Origin: Nitrosomonas communis
GTDB taxonomy: Bacteria; Pseudomonadota; Gammaproteobacteria; Burkholderiales; Nitrosomonadaceae
Reading direction: 5' to 3'
Length of the DNA: 64,000 nt
NCBI RefSeq assembly: GCF_001007935.1
Contig: NZ_CP011451.1
Location: 2,542,001-2,606,000 of the forward strand
A model generated the notes under the pieces. The model ran no database searches. It had not been told where the DNA came from and saw nothing but the letters and a program-made list of their open reading frames with translations. Positions 1-8,586 of this stretch are shown one piece after another (position 1 is the stretch's first letter; each line of letters opens with the position of its first letter). The translations under genes and the position numbers were made by a program.

Positions 1-854
1 CAATGTATTGTCGGCCCGGCTTCACGAAAGATGGCGTCTATAGCTAGCGCGTCAAAACGGTATTCGCGATTGCAGATGTCGTCATGTACGACAACTTCGC
101 CACATTCCTGCAAAATAGCATTAACTTCTGAACGGCCTAAAGACTGCAGCATATTATAGATTTTGGCTGGATCTTCGTGACAGCCGTAGCTGACCTTCTG
201 AGCTTCAAAAATGCGGATGGCTTCTTCCGTAAACAAGCGAGTAAGAATTTCTTCAGCAGTTAATCTGAACATAGGCTGGTCTTGCACCGTTGCGGCAAGT
301 GCTTCTATACGAGTCCATCCATCTGGATCCTGTTGATCGGCGGTGGGAAGCTTCTGCAGCAGGATGCCGAAGATGGCATTATCTGATGTCGTCAGGAACA
401 AACGTGAAGGAAGCTGTTCAGACTGCTTGAAATAGTGCTCAAAGACTTCGGCAATCGTGTCACCATCAAGCGGCACAATGCTCTGGTAAGCCTCGCGCAT
501 GGACAACATGTCCAAGGTCAGCACTAGCTGACCATGCCCCAGTAAATCAGGTACTGGTAACATTCCTACCTGAGGTACATGTTTAGCCATCCCGCGCAAA
601 TGAAGACTTTCATCGCAGTCGATAACTAACATAGGAACCGGACCATCACCTTTTAGCTGCACGGTTAGGCGTCCAAGTTGCTTGAGATTACTACTCAGTA
701 AAAGCGTAGTAGCGCTCATATCTCCAAGTAGCTGGACGACGGATGCCGGATAATTCCGATCTTGCAGCATTTGCTGCCATACGCTATCAAGATGCACCAC
801 TGCACCCCGTATATCCAGATTCTCTAATAGAAAACGCTGTACGTAGTTGTTCAT
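1..854 (-). CDS. hslO: Hsp33 redox-regulated chaperone, 3' end cut by window edge
   Basis: Reading the minus strand from ATG at 854 gives 284 codons running off the window without a stop. AAGGA lies a few bases upstream of the ATG. The product matches Hsp33 (usually about 290 aa), the cytosolic holdase activated by oxidative unfolding. The N-terminal fold and the C-terminal zinc-centre region (SLGRSEV near 238-244, REYRFD near 263-268) are recognisable. The family's zinc site is CxC plus CxxC. Here the first cysteine of each pair is replaced (Y223 for the CxC, D258 for the CxxC), leaving C225 and C261, with an extra C251. Family assignment is firm. Whether the redox switch still works is doubtful. 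Confidence 0.9.
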   Translation of the reverse strand, partial: MNNYVQRFLLENLDIRGAVVHLDSVWQQMLQDRNYPASVVQLLGDMSATTLLLSSNLKQLGRLTVQLKGDGPVPMLVIDCDESLHLRGMAKHVPQVGMLPVPDLLGHGQLVLTLDMLSMREAYQSIVPLDGDTIAEVFEHYFKQSEQLPSRLFLTTSDNAIFGILLQKLPTADQQDPDGWTRIEALAATVQDQPMFRLTAEEILTRLFTEEAIRIFEAQKVSYGCHEDPAKIYNMLQSLGRSEVNAILQECGEVVVHDDICNREYRFDALAIDAIFREAGPTIH

Positions 855-1736
855 TTTAATGATTCCTTTGCAATGCTATTTAAATCTGTAAAGTTACTAA
901 TTTACGATATCACTTAATCAGATAAATATCTGTTTATGTTTTTTGTGGATAAGTTTGTGAGTAATTTGTAAATATTGATACCAGGATGGTTATCCTTAAT
1001 AATATTTACTCATTGGATTAAGATTTAAATATATGATTTTAATGAATTAATTATAATTATATTATATGCTGAGGCGAATTTAATTGAAGTGATGAGTATT
1101 ATTTAACAAATTGTGGATTATTTCATAATGTCAATATTATTTTAGAAGCCAACTAGAGAATTTCATGTGCTAAATATTAGAAATACTAATCCTGCTTTAA
1201 ATAAAATTGAGTAACTGCTTATGGTTATATTGAATTATAGGACATGGCTAGCTCAATAGTGATGAAGAGAGATAACATTAATCCAACATACCGATAAATA
1301 AATAGAGACAATATAGGCCCCCTGCTCGACTAAGTTTGACTTGGCTTTTTTTCTTAATTCAAAAGTTTTAAATAAATCAATGTTAACCTGTTCCAGCACA
1401 CCTTGTGACTAAATAGTATTGCAACCCAAGAACTTCTTGCATGGTATTACCGTAATGCTATGCCTACTGAACTGTGTGGGTAAGTGTGACAAGCTGAACG
1501 TTCGGGTAGTTCAGTTTTGTTACACTGATGTAGTTGAAGTGGTACTGGATATTTCAACCAAACTTCATTTTGCTGGTATCAAGCTAATGCGCCTGATGCT
1601 GCAAAGTTCTAGTGATAATAGAAAGCAACAATAAGTTAGTTTTTTAGCAGAACAATTTCATACTTTGGCAAAATAATACTCCCTATTTTAGAGAAGAAAT
1701 CGCTCACCCTGAATCTCTTTTTTGTAAGATAGTATA
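855..1736. other. AT-rich intergenic stretch, no convincing gene
   Basis: The 880 bases between hslO and rlmK are very AT-rich. A 71-codon TTG-initiated frame at 1419-1634 has no recognisable motif, no good ribosome-binding site and an odd composition, so I do not call it a gene. The stretch presumably holds the promoters of both divergent neighbours, but I cannot place them with confidence. Confidence 0.5.
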
Positions 1737-2792
1737 ATGAATCATCATCTGAAAAAAGCTTTCTTTGAAACTCAAGCTAAGACGCAACAAGAGCGCGTCA
1801 AGCAAACCGACCGATCTGTCCAAACCAGTCAGTCCGACAGTCAGGCGGAGATGTTTGCCAATCGTTTACGCAAAAATCTGAAGAAACTAACGAGATGGGC
1901 CAAACAGAATCAGGTGTATTGCTACCGATTATACGATGCTGATTTGCCGGAATACTCGGTAGCAATAGACCTTTATCAAGGTGAGCAAACCTGGGTCAAT
2001 GTTCAGGAATACGAGCCACCGAAAACGATTGATCCTATCAAGGCCCACCAGCGACTCGCGGGAGCGATGGCAGAAGTAGCGAAGGTGTTAGAAATTCCAG
2101 CTGAGCAAATATTTTTAAAAGTTCGCCGCAAGCAGAAAGGCACCGATCAGTACCAAAAATATGGCAATTCAGGTCGCTTTTATATCGTTGAAGAAAGCGG
2201 GTGCAAATTCTGGGTGAATTTTGAGGACTATCTGGACACCGGCCTGTTTCTCGATCACCGGCCAATGCGTATGTTGATTCAACAACAGGCTAACGGCAAG
2301 CGTTTCTTAAATTTATTTGCCTATACCGGGAGCGTTACGGTACATGCCGCGGTCGGTAGAGCGGCAGCTAGTGTCACGGTCGATATGTCCCAAACTTATC
2401 TGAACTGGGCGAGACGAAATTTCGACCTCAACGGCATCCGTGGTGATCACAAGCTGGTGCGTGCTGATTGTCTTGAGTGGTTGGCTAAACAGGCTGATTC
2501 AAAACAAAAGCAGCACTTTGATCTGATTTTTCTTGACCCCCCAACTTTCTCCAATTCCAAGAAAATGGGTAAAGCCTTCGATATCCAGAGTGATCATGTA
2601 CAATTGATCCGCAATGCTACGGCGTTGTTGGCGCCGGGTGGAGTATTGTATTTCTCAACCAACTTCCGTCGCTTCAAAATGGATAAAGAAGCGATGATGG
2701 ATTTGGCCATTGAAGATATCAGCGCAGAGATGATCCCTTTGGATTTCGCTCGTGATACCAAAATTCACTATTGCTGGAGAATTTCTCGATGA
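1737..2792 (+). CDS. rlmK: RlmK-type class I SAM-dependent rRNA methyltransferase
   Basis: A 351-residue protein matching the C-terminal (RlmK) half of E. coli RlmKL, which makes N7-methylguanosine at 23S rRNA position 2069. A basic linker (about 1-60) leads to a conserved YRLYDADLPEY segment at 63-73. The SAM-binding motif I (FLNLFAYTG) is near 190-198 and the catalytic loop DPPTFSNS at 267-274. The end, HYCWRI, is typical. An in-frame TAA at 1725-1727 sits just upstream of the ATG, so the RlmL (THUMP, N2-methylating) half is not fused here. The exact target base is inferred from homology. Confidence 0.88.
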   Translation: MNHHLKKAFFETQAKTQQERVKQTDRSVQTSQSDSQAEMFANRLRKNLKKLTRWAKQNQVYCYRLYDADLPEYSVAIDLYQGEQTWVNVQEYEPPKTIDPIKAHQRLAGAMAEVAKVLEIPAEQIFLKVRRKQKGTDQYQKYGNSGRFYIVEESGCKFWVNFEDYLDTGLFLDHRPMRMLIQQQANGKRFLNLFAYTGSVTVHAAVGRAAASVTVDMSQTYLNWARRNFDLNGIRGDHKLVRADCLEWLAKQADSKQKQHFDLIFLDPPTFSNSKKMGKAFDIQSDHVQLIRNATALLAPGGVLYFSTNFRRFKMDKEAMMDLAIEDISAEMIPLDFARDTKIHYCWRISR

Positions 2793-2870
2793 ATGAGTAG
2801 GTGCATATTATCGGAAAGAGTAGGATTCTACTCCTAACGGATAGTCATGCGGCAATGTTTGTAAATATGA

Positions 2871-2901
2871 CTAGACTAACAGATCACTTCTGTTAGTCTA
2901 G
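2871..2901. terminator. Perfect 13-bp hairpin between convergent genes
   Basis: Arms at 2871-2883 and 2889-2901 are perfectly complementary around a 5-base loop. The hairpin sits between the ends of rlmK (+) and the BON lipoprotein gene (-), the usual place for a bidirectional terminator. No strong T-tract follows on either side, so it may be a weak intrinsic terminator or an mRNA 3' stabiliser. Confidence 0.55.
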
Positions 2902-2940
2902 TGCCGGAATAAATAGGTTACAACTAAACCATGTAGCGAT

Positions 2941-3261
2941 CTATCGTCCCTTGACTTGTAGAGCATTCTTAACAGATTTCACGCCTTCGACACTACGCGT
3001 AACTTCGGTCGCTTTGTCAATGTCGGCTTCGGAACTGACGAAACCACTCAGTTGAACGACACCCTTAAAGGTTTCAACGCTGATTTCAGTGGATTTTAGT
3101 GTAGGTTCCTGGAAAATTGCCGTTTTAACCTTTGTGGTAATGACAGAATCATCTAAATATTCTCCAGTTCCCTCTTGTTTGGGCGTTGAGGCGCAGCCCA
3201 AGAAAAAAGTCATTAGAGCAATTAAAAAGAAAGTGGAGAAACGGTTATTAAGCTGTGTCAT
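2941..3261 (-). CDS. BON-domain lipoprotein (OsmY-like)
   Basis: A 106-aa protein. A hydrophobic signal with lipobox LGC at about residues 21-23 predicts a lipidated periplasmic protein. One BON domain follows (about 38-103): DDSVITTKVKTAI, then VVQLSGFVSS and GVKSVKNAL, as in OsmY and related envelope-stress proteins, which bind membranes or lipids. AGGAGAGC upstream of the ATG is a plausible ribosome-binding site. It is monocistronic and converges on rlmK. The family is clear; the physiological role is not. Confidence 0.8.
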   Translation of the reverse strand: MTQLNNRFSTFFLIALMTFFLGCASTPKQEGTGEYLDDSVITTKVKTAIFQEPTLKSTEISVETFKGVVQLSGFVSSEADIDKATEVTRSVEGVKSVKNALQVKGR

Positions 3262-3838
3262 AGCAATGCTCTCCTAGAAGATTGACGGAACAAAAACATC
3301 CTTCGTTACTTTTAGAGTAAAGGACGCTCGGTTTATAAATGCTCACCTACATAAATTATTGGATGTATAAACAACGTCATAAGTTCATACTCATCAGGTC
3401 TCGACACAGGGTATTAAACAACAGCCATCAATATTGCCTGCTGAGATTTTTATTCCCGTCAATTTCCTGACGATTAATGATCAGGTGCAGCCTGAAACGA
3501 GACAATGACGAACAAGCATTGCATATTAAACCAGAGATTCTGCCAAAACTAATATACAAGCATATATTTTTACTATAATGTCCATCACATCTATACAGCC
3601 ATTAAGGATAGGTGAGGATAGGTTACCAATAGAATTTGAGAAGGAGCTTAGCAAATATCTGGTTTTATTTGAATAATCACATTGTCTCTATTGCAGTACT
3701 GGAAAAACAGCTTTAATTAAATAATAATAGCTGCGCTAACCTGGTTGTATTGACCAATGAGGCAGCAAATTGGATGTCTTGTTAGTTCTTTCGCATAGTA
3801 CTCTTCATAGTTATATTACCAATAAAGGGGAGCAATAA
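3262..3838. other. Intergenic stretch, nothing recognised
   Basis: About 580 AT-rich bases lie between two divergent genes. I see no ORF with family resemblance, no RNA gene and no clear insertion-sequence end. Promoters for the BON gene and the tyrosinase gene should lie here. Confidence 0.5.
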
Positions 3839-5317
3839 ATGGTATCGAGACGCAACTTCCTTAAAACTTCTGCAGCCTGCCTGGCCATCCCAGCGGTACT
3901 TGGAATGAGCAATACATTATGGGGTCAGCCAACCAACTTGCGGGTTCGAAAAAACTTGATGACCCTTGCAGACAATGATCCATTCTTTGAAAAATATGGC
4001 GAAGCGGTAAAGGCCATGCACGCATTGCCTGATACCGACCTGCGTAGCTGGTGGGGTCAGGCAACCATTCATGCAGATTATTGCCAGCATGCTACCCTTA
4101 ACTTTGTATCGTGGCACCGCCCATATATAGCGATGTTTGAGGAAATCTGCGGAGAGCTGATTGGCGACAGCAATTTTGCCTTGCATTACTGGGATTGGAA
4201 CCAGAAGAATGGGATTATTCCCAACCCCTTTTACGACAATCCACTGCTTAATGTCACACACTGGAATGATCCGGGGGAATATAATGGGATTAACTGGGGG
4301 CGAATCGACAGCCTTCCAATTAGGGCTCTGCAAAAGGGTACAGGATTGCAAAGTGATCCAGTACGTAGTGGTAGCTTTACGGAAAGAAACTTGCAGACCA
4401 TTTTGCGTCAATCTTCATTTGTAAACTTCAACAACATGCTGGAAAGGCAACCACACAACAATGGGCATGTCATTGCTGGTTTCCCGGCAAGAGGGTTGCC
4501 CGGGCACATTGGTGATGGCTTATCTCCACTCGATCCAATTTTCTGGATGCACCACTGCATGGTGGACTACATGTGGGCAAAATGGCAATCTGCGGATAAC
4601 ACTACTCAGGACAACGACGAAACCTACAGCGATATGTTTGTAGACAAGAACGGTAATCCCATCACCTTCACTTCCCAGCAAGTGCGAGACTTTACCAAAC
4701 TGGGGTATACCTATGATGACTTGATTGGCAGAGAGCGTTTTGAAGCGATGTTGAAAAACGCCGAAATTTCGAGTGCCTTTCAAGCGACGCTAGCGGAACA
4801 GTTAAAAAGCGCGAAATCTGTGTCCTTAGGAATGAAAAAAGCAAGTATCACCGCAAGTGTTGGCGAAGAAACCAGTCTTTCGGCTAAAACCACGAATTTG
4901 CTCAGAAACCTCCAGAGCAGCCGCGTGTTTCGCACTACCCTTGCCGGCAAGAAGCTCCTGGCCACAGAAGGTACGCGCGTTATAGCTGTTCTAAAAAATG
5001 TCGGCTGGCCGCAAGGCGGGAATAACGGTCTGGTAGTGAATGTTTTTGTGAATTGCCCTTATCTGACTCCAGAAACGCCTGCAACTGATCCCCATTATGC
5101 TGGAAGTTTCGGTTTTTTTGGCTCTGCAAAGATGACAAGCATGGAGCATGGCAGCAGTGTGGTGATAGATATTACTGCGCCGTTGACGGTACAGGCTGGA
5201 GCAGGCAGGCTGATCGATGATATCAAGGTGCAACTGATGCCGGTTAATGCAGCTGCTGAAAGTAAGAATACTGCCTCTTTTACTGTTACAGATTTAGAAA
5301 TTATACGGCTTGATTGA
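3839..5317 (+). CDS. Tyrosinase-family di-copper oxidase with Tat signal
   Basis: 492 aa. The N-terminus has a twin-arginine signal (SRRNFLK, residues 3-9, then a hydrophobic stretch), so the enzyme is probably exported folded with copper loaded. The CuA ligands are H78, H84 and H93. C82 lies two residues before H84, the C-x-H spacing that forms a thioether bridge in fungal tyrosinases. CuB shows HNNGH at 206-210 and DPIFWMHH at 232-239, with H206, H210 and H239 as likely ligands. Tyrosinases oxidise phenols to quinones; the substrate here is unknown. AAAGGGG precedes the ATG. The region after about 280 is a C-terminal extension that may act as a lid domain. Confidence 0.88.
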   Translation: MVSRRNFLKTSAACLAIPAVLGMSNTLWGQPTNLRVRKNLMTLADNDPFFEKYGEAVKAMHALPDTDLRSWWGQATIHADYCQHATLNFVSWHRPYIAMFEEICGELIGDSNFALHYWDWNQKNGIIPNPFYDNPLLNVTHWNDPGEYNGINWGRIDSLPIRALQKGTGLQSDPVRSGSFTERNLQTILRQSSFVNFNNMLERQPHNNGHVIAGFPARGLPGHIGDGLSPLDPIFWMHHCMVDYMWAKWQSADNTTQDNDETYSDMFVDKNGNPITFTSQQVRDFTKLGYTYDDLIGRERFEAMLKNAEISSAFQATLAEQLKSAKSVSLGMKKASITASVGEETSLSAKTTNLLRNLQSSRVFRTTLAGKKLLATEGTRVIAVLKNVGWPQGGNNGLVVNVFVNCPYLTPETPATDPHYAGSFGFFGSAKMTSMEHGSSVVIDITAPLTVQAGAGRLIDDIKVQLMPVNAAAESKNTASFTVTDLEIIRLD

Positions 5318-5415
5318 TGCTGGATGGAGCAATAACTTCTTATTATCTTGAGCGTACTGCTGGTTATAACGGAATTTTAAGCTGTGAACTTACCTACTGC
5401 CATAATAGGATGAAC

Positions 5416-5895
5416 ATGAAACCATCGAGACGTGTTGCCATCGGGAGTCTGGTCGCAGTATTGCTGGTGCTTTTATGCCAAAGTTGTTATGCGGATGCGG
5501 TCGTGGACAAGGACCGCATCGTGCAGATGGCTCTCAAGGGGACGATGGAAGCTAAAAAAACACCTACTATCCTGGTCGTGCGCTATAAGGTGCTTGCTGC
5601 CCCCGAGCAAGAGCACAGCATGATCCAAATCATATTTTCTCCCATAAAACTCAACACAGACGACAGAATAATAACTCAGAAGCAGGAAGACTGGATGAGC
5701 GAGAACACCCTTGGATGGATCACTCACCACCCTCCTGCCCGTCAGGGTCAAACGGGAGAGGTTCGTTTGTCCATTCCATTACCCGTCCGTGAAACAGCAG
5801 AGCAGCATTTTGTGCTATTTCGGATGCTGCCGGTCCATCCTGAAGGAAAATTAGAAAAGAGCCGCCTCCAGATTACCTCTGTCCACCTGGAGTAA
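5416..5895 (+). CDS. Small secreted protein beside tyrosinase, unknown function
   Basis: 159 aa. The frame is open upstream (a TTG at 5314 overlaps the tyrosinase stop), but the ATG at 5416, with AGGA five bases before it, starts a classical signal peptide (MKPSRR, a long hydrophobic core, then an ADA cleavage region near 28-30). The alternative ATG at 5410 differs by two residues. The mature part, about 130 residues, looks beta-rich and has no cysteine or recognised domain. Its position about 100 bases after the tyrosinase on the same strand suggests co-transcription and possibly a helper or binding role, comparable in position to tyrosinase caddie proteins. I see no sequence resemblance to MelC1. 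Confidence 0.55.
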   Translation: MKPSRRVAIGSLVAVLLVLLCQSCYADAVVDKDRIVQMALKGTMEAKKTPTILVVRYKVLAAPEQEHSMIQIIFSPIKLNTDDRIITQKQEDWMSENTLGWITHHPPARQGQTGEVRLSIPLPVRETAEQHFVLFRMLPVHPEGKLEKSRLQITSVHLE

Positions 5896-5898
5896 ATA

Positions 5899-5966
5899 GC
5901 GTGAGTTCGGGATAAGAAAAGCAGCTAAAGGAATAGCCTGGTGATTCTTATGTCGAACTCGCGTTA
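5899..5966. repeat. Imperfect palindrome, MITE-like or terminator
   Basis: Arms at 5901-5918 and 5945-5962 agree at about 15 of 18 positions (GTGAGTTCGGGATAAGAA against the reverse complement of the right arm). They lie between the convergent small secreted gene and the kelch gene. A third copy of one arm occurs alone at 7278-7303. This favours a dispersed repeat over a simple terminator. Confidence 0.45.
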
Positions 5967-5982
5967 AATAATAAACGCCAAC

Positions 5983-7044
5983 TTATTTGGTAATGACATG
6001 TAAAACATCATGCCGATCTGTATCAGTGACTAGACCTGGTTCATTAGTGCCCGACTGTACTGAACCACTAACTAAATGAAATTTATTCTCAATGAAACCT
6101 CCCGCCAACCCATGACGTGGCATTGGCATTGGAGCTAATCTAATCCATGTATTACTTTTAGGATCAAAAGCTTCAACTGTAGTATAGGTTCCCCAAATAT
6201 CTTGATGTCGAATTTCACCACCCGCAACATAAAGACGGCCATCATATACATCCCATGCTGTAGCACTACGTGGCGTAGGCATCGAGGCCTTTAAATCCCA
6301 GCGATCAGTACTCGGATCGTACTCTTCGACTAAATCTAAATTCTGTGAATATGAAATGAAGGCAGAACCAGCTCTACCTCCAGCTACATATATTTTATTA
6401 TTGATCATGCCTGCAGCTGCATGATTGCGAGGCGTTGGCATGTCTGTTGCATTAGCCCATGTGTTTGTTGCGATGTCATACACTTCATGCTTCCCTAACG
6501 CTATTAATCTGGAAGGATGTATCCATTGGTTTTTACTAAACCCTTCCGGAAAACTCGCGCCTCCAATTAAATGAATTTTCCCATTAATATGCACGGCATT
6601 CGCAGATCCTCGTTCTGAAGGGAGCGGAGCTAAAATTTTCCAATTCCCGGTTTCCGGATCATACATCCAGCTATCCGTAACCGGTACCCACATTGCTTGA
6701 CCTTCTTTGGGCATTGAAAACCCACCGAACATATAAATTTTACCTTCTACGGAAGTCAACGCCATATGATGCAATTTAACGGGCATGTCATTTTTACGTG
6801 TCCATTTATCGGTTTTCGAATCATATTCCATCACCATACCAAGCGGCTCCCAATTGAGCCCTAATCCACCGAACATGTAAAATTTATCTTTAGTGGAAAC
6901 GCCTATCACCTCCTCAGCTCCAAGAGGTGTAGATGCCGCTGTTCTCCATTCATAAGATTGTGCTGGAATATTATCTTGAGCACTTAACTCATTACTCAAC
7001 AAAAATATCAATAAAATTCCTACAGCATGCTTGGATAGGTTCAT
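5983..7044 (-). CDS. Secreted kelch-repeat beta-propeller protein
   Basis: 353 aa. The ATG at 7044 has GGGGA six bases upstream and begins a clear signal peptide ending LSAQ. The ATG at 7068 would add eight residues ahead of the signal. The rest is about six kelch repeats with the typical pattern of glycine pairs (YMFGG, IHLIGG, IYVAGG, LYVAGG) followed by VxxYDP and W residues, as in galactose-oxidase central domains. No catalytic copper site of galactose oxidase is evident. It is likely a periplasmic or extracellular binding propeller. It lies downstream of the cupin/GMC genes on the same strand but after a 277-base gap. Confidence 0.82.
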   Translation of the reverse strand: MNLSKHAVGILLIFLLSNELSAQDNIPAQSYEWRTAASTPLGAEEVIGVSTKDKFYMFGGLGLNWEPLGMVMEYDSKTDKWTRKNDMPVKLHHMALTSVEGKIYMFGGFSMPKEGQAMWVPVTDSWMYDPETGNWKILAPLPSERGSANAVHINGKIHLIGGASFPEGFSKNQWIHPSRLIALGKHEVYDIATNTWANATDMPTPRNHAAAGMINNKIYVAGGRAGSAFISYSQNLDLVEEYDPSTDRWDLKASMPTPRSATAWDVYDGRLYVAGGEIRHQDIWGTYTTVEAFDPKSNTWIRLAPMPMPRHGLAGGFIENKFHLVSGSVQSGTNEPGLVTDTDRHDVLHVITK

Positions 7045-7277
7045 ACTGATTCCCCGCGAAGTGGTCATTATTAAGGATGATAAATTGTTACTTTATAATC
7101 AAAATAATCATTAATACTGCCATAACCAATTGAAAAATATCTGGTAAATTGGCTATTTCCGTCATCGCAGCCCATTTAACTCCTTTGTTCATCTGATAGT
7201 GGAGTTAGTGGCTTATACTTTCCGAGAGAAGCAATCTTACCTTAATATTAGGCACAGACTTTTCTAACTGCAGTGTT

Positions 7278-7303
7278 GTGATCCTTATGTCAAACTCACG
7301 TTA
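7278..7303. repeat. Solo arm of the 5.9-kb repeat
   Basis: These 26 bases match 5941-5966 at nearly every position (GTGATCCTTATGTC, then AACTC.CGTTA) in direct orientation. As with the first copy, it lies just beyond the 3' end of a minus-strand gene. No second arm is visible nearby. Confidence 0.4.
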
Positions 7304-7321
7304 TATGGAACACAATAAAGG

Positions 7322-8569
7322 CTAATCGTAGCCACCACACATGAATAGAGAAATATCTTCATCCGTAGCATTAATCAGAGCATGGAGATTGCCACCTTTC
7401 AACATAGCAAAATGTCCCGATCTCAAAGTACGAATTTCAAAACATCGCTCTCGTTGGGGCATTTTTAACCAATCCCCGATTACCATAAACCCTTGGCCTT
7501 CCATCATCAAAAACATTTCCTGATTATCTCGATGGCGGTGCAGACCAATGCCACACCTTGCTTTTAAGAGATGTAAATCCATGTAATCAACAGCAAAGAA
7601 TGGTTCAAAGTTGTTGTTATGATTTTTAGTACCAAACGCATTGAAGTTCCAGGAATTTAACTGACGTCCTAATTCATTTCGACCTGAATAATAGCCATAA
7701 TTAGACATCAAATTTCGGTATTCCAGAAAGCCAACTCCTCCATGAGGATTAGGGCTAATTCCAGTTCCCAGGAAGTTGTCCCAACCTCGCAAAATCATGT
7801 TAAATTCATAGTGGTAGTTAGCTCCGTTTTGTGAGTCCCACTTTTGTTCGTAAAAATCTGCCCAAGCTAGCTCTATATGTAGTGGTAAAATTGGGTGCAT
7901 GGAATTGCTGGGTGCAACATTTATCATGTAGAGATCATTCAATTTTTCCCGGTTAAAGTCATGCATATTTCCTTGCACAAGAGCGTTTTGGACGATCAAT
8001 TCTCCTCGTTGTAGTGCTTCTAATCCTTTAGTATCCAGCAGTGTGGTTAGATCGCTATCAGGATAACCCCAAAATTCAACTTCATAACGATCGCTGCGTG
8101 GATTGTATGGCACTGGGACAATGATAGGCCCTATGTTAGCAACTTTAATCCAGAGTTTGATTTTTTCACCTAATTGATTATTGGTTGAAGTCGATAAATG
8201 AGAATCAGGTCCCCCGCGATAGGAAACACGCAGGAATGGGCCTGTCCAGTTTCCAATAGTTACCAGGCCTCTGATGAGCACTGTGTCAGTACTCACAAAC
8301 TCTTTGACGTTCTGCTTCTGGAAGTCGGTCTTATTATCTTGCAGCGATGGTTCAAGGATACCTGCGTCCCCTCCTTGGGGACCATAGAAAGTGAGTGAGT
8401 GATAGGGGAACAGATACTGTAGATGTTCAGATAGATAAAATTCACGCTCTGCAGCCAGCTGCGATCGCTCCATTAAATTCATCAATTTCAGCAGCGGATT
8501 GCTTTGGTCATAATTGGGAGTTGTGCCGGATGGCACCTCAACGATAATATCCGAGTGAACAATAAACAT
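7322..8569 (-). CDS. Long cupin-domain protein of unknown function (second cupin of the cluster)
   Basis: 415 aa, no signal peptide. The last 90 residues form a cupin: GIGLHRHRDNQEMFLMMEGQG gives the HxH...E metal-ligand pattern, and GGNLHAL supplies the later histidine. The preceding 300 residues contain a beta-rich segment (FLRVSYRG, KLWIKV, YEVEFWG) also seen in the neighbouring gene at 8587-9729 (FLRIEYR, AWVKI, FQVEIWE). The two are therefore diverged paralogues of the same architecture. The gene starts 17 bases after its neighbour's stop. A metal-dependent oxygenase, isomerase or binding role is possible. I do not recognise the family. Confidence 0.7.
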   Translation of the reverse strand: MFIVHSDIIVEVPSGTTPNYDQSNPLLKLMNLMERSQLAAEREFYLSEHLQYLFPYHSLTFYGPQGGDAGILEPSLQDNKTDFQKQNVKEFVSTDTVLIRGLVTIGNWTGPFLRVSYRGGPDSHLSTSTNNQLGEKIKLWIKVANIGPIIVPVPYNPRSDRYEVEFWGYPDSDLTTLLDTKGLEALQRGELIVQNALVQGNMHDFNREKLNDLYMINVAPSNSMHPILPLHIELAWADFYEQKWDSQNGANYHYEFNMILRGWDNFLGTGISPNPHGGVGFLEYRNLMSNYGYYSGRNELGRQLNSWNFNAFGTKNHNNNFEPFFAVDYMDLHLLKARCGIGLHRHRDNQEMFLMMEGQGFMVIGDWLKMPQRERCFEIRTLRSGHFAMLKGGNLHALINATDEDISLFMCGGYD

Positions 8570-8586
8570 AGAAAATATTTTCCCTT

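Noticed and set aside
1419..1634. 71-codon frame in the hslO-rlmK gap
   Set aside because: TTG start, no ribosome-binding site, no recognisable motif and AT-rich surroundings; likely chance.
3917..4411. 164-codon minus-strand frame
   Set aside because: Antisense shadow of the tyrosinase copper-binding region.
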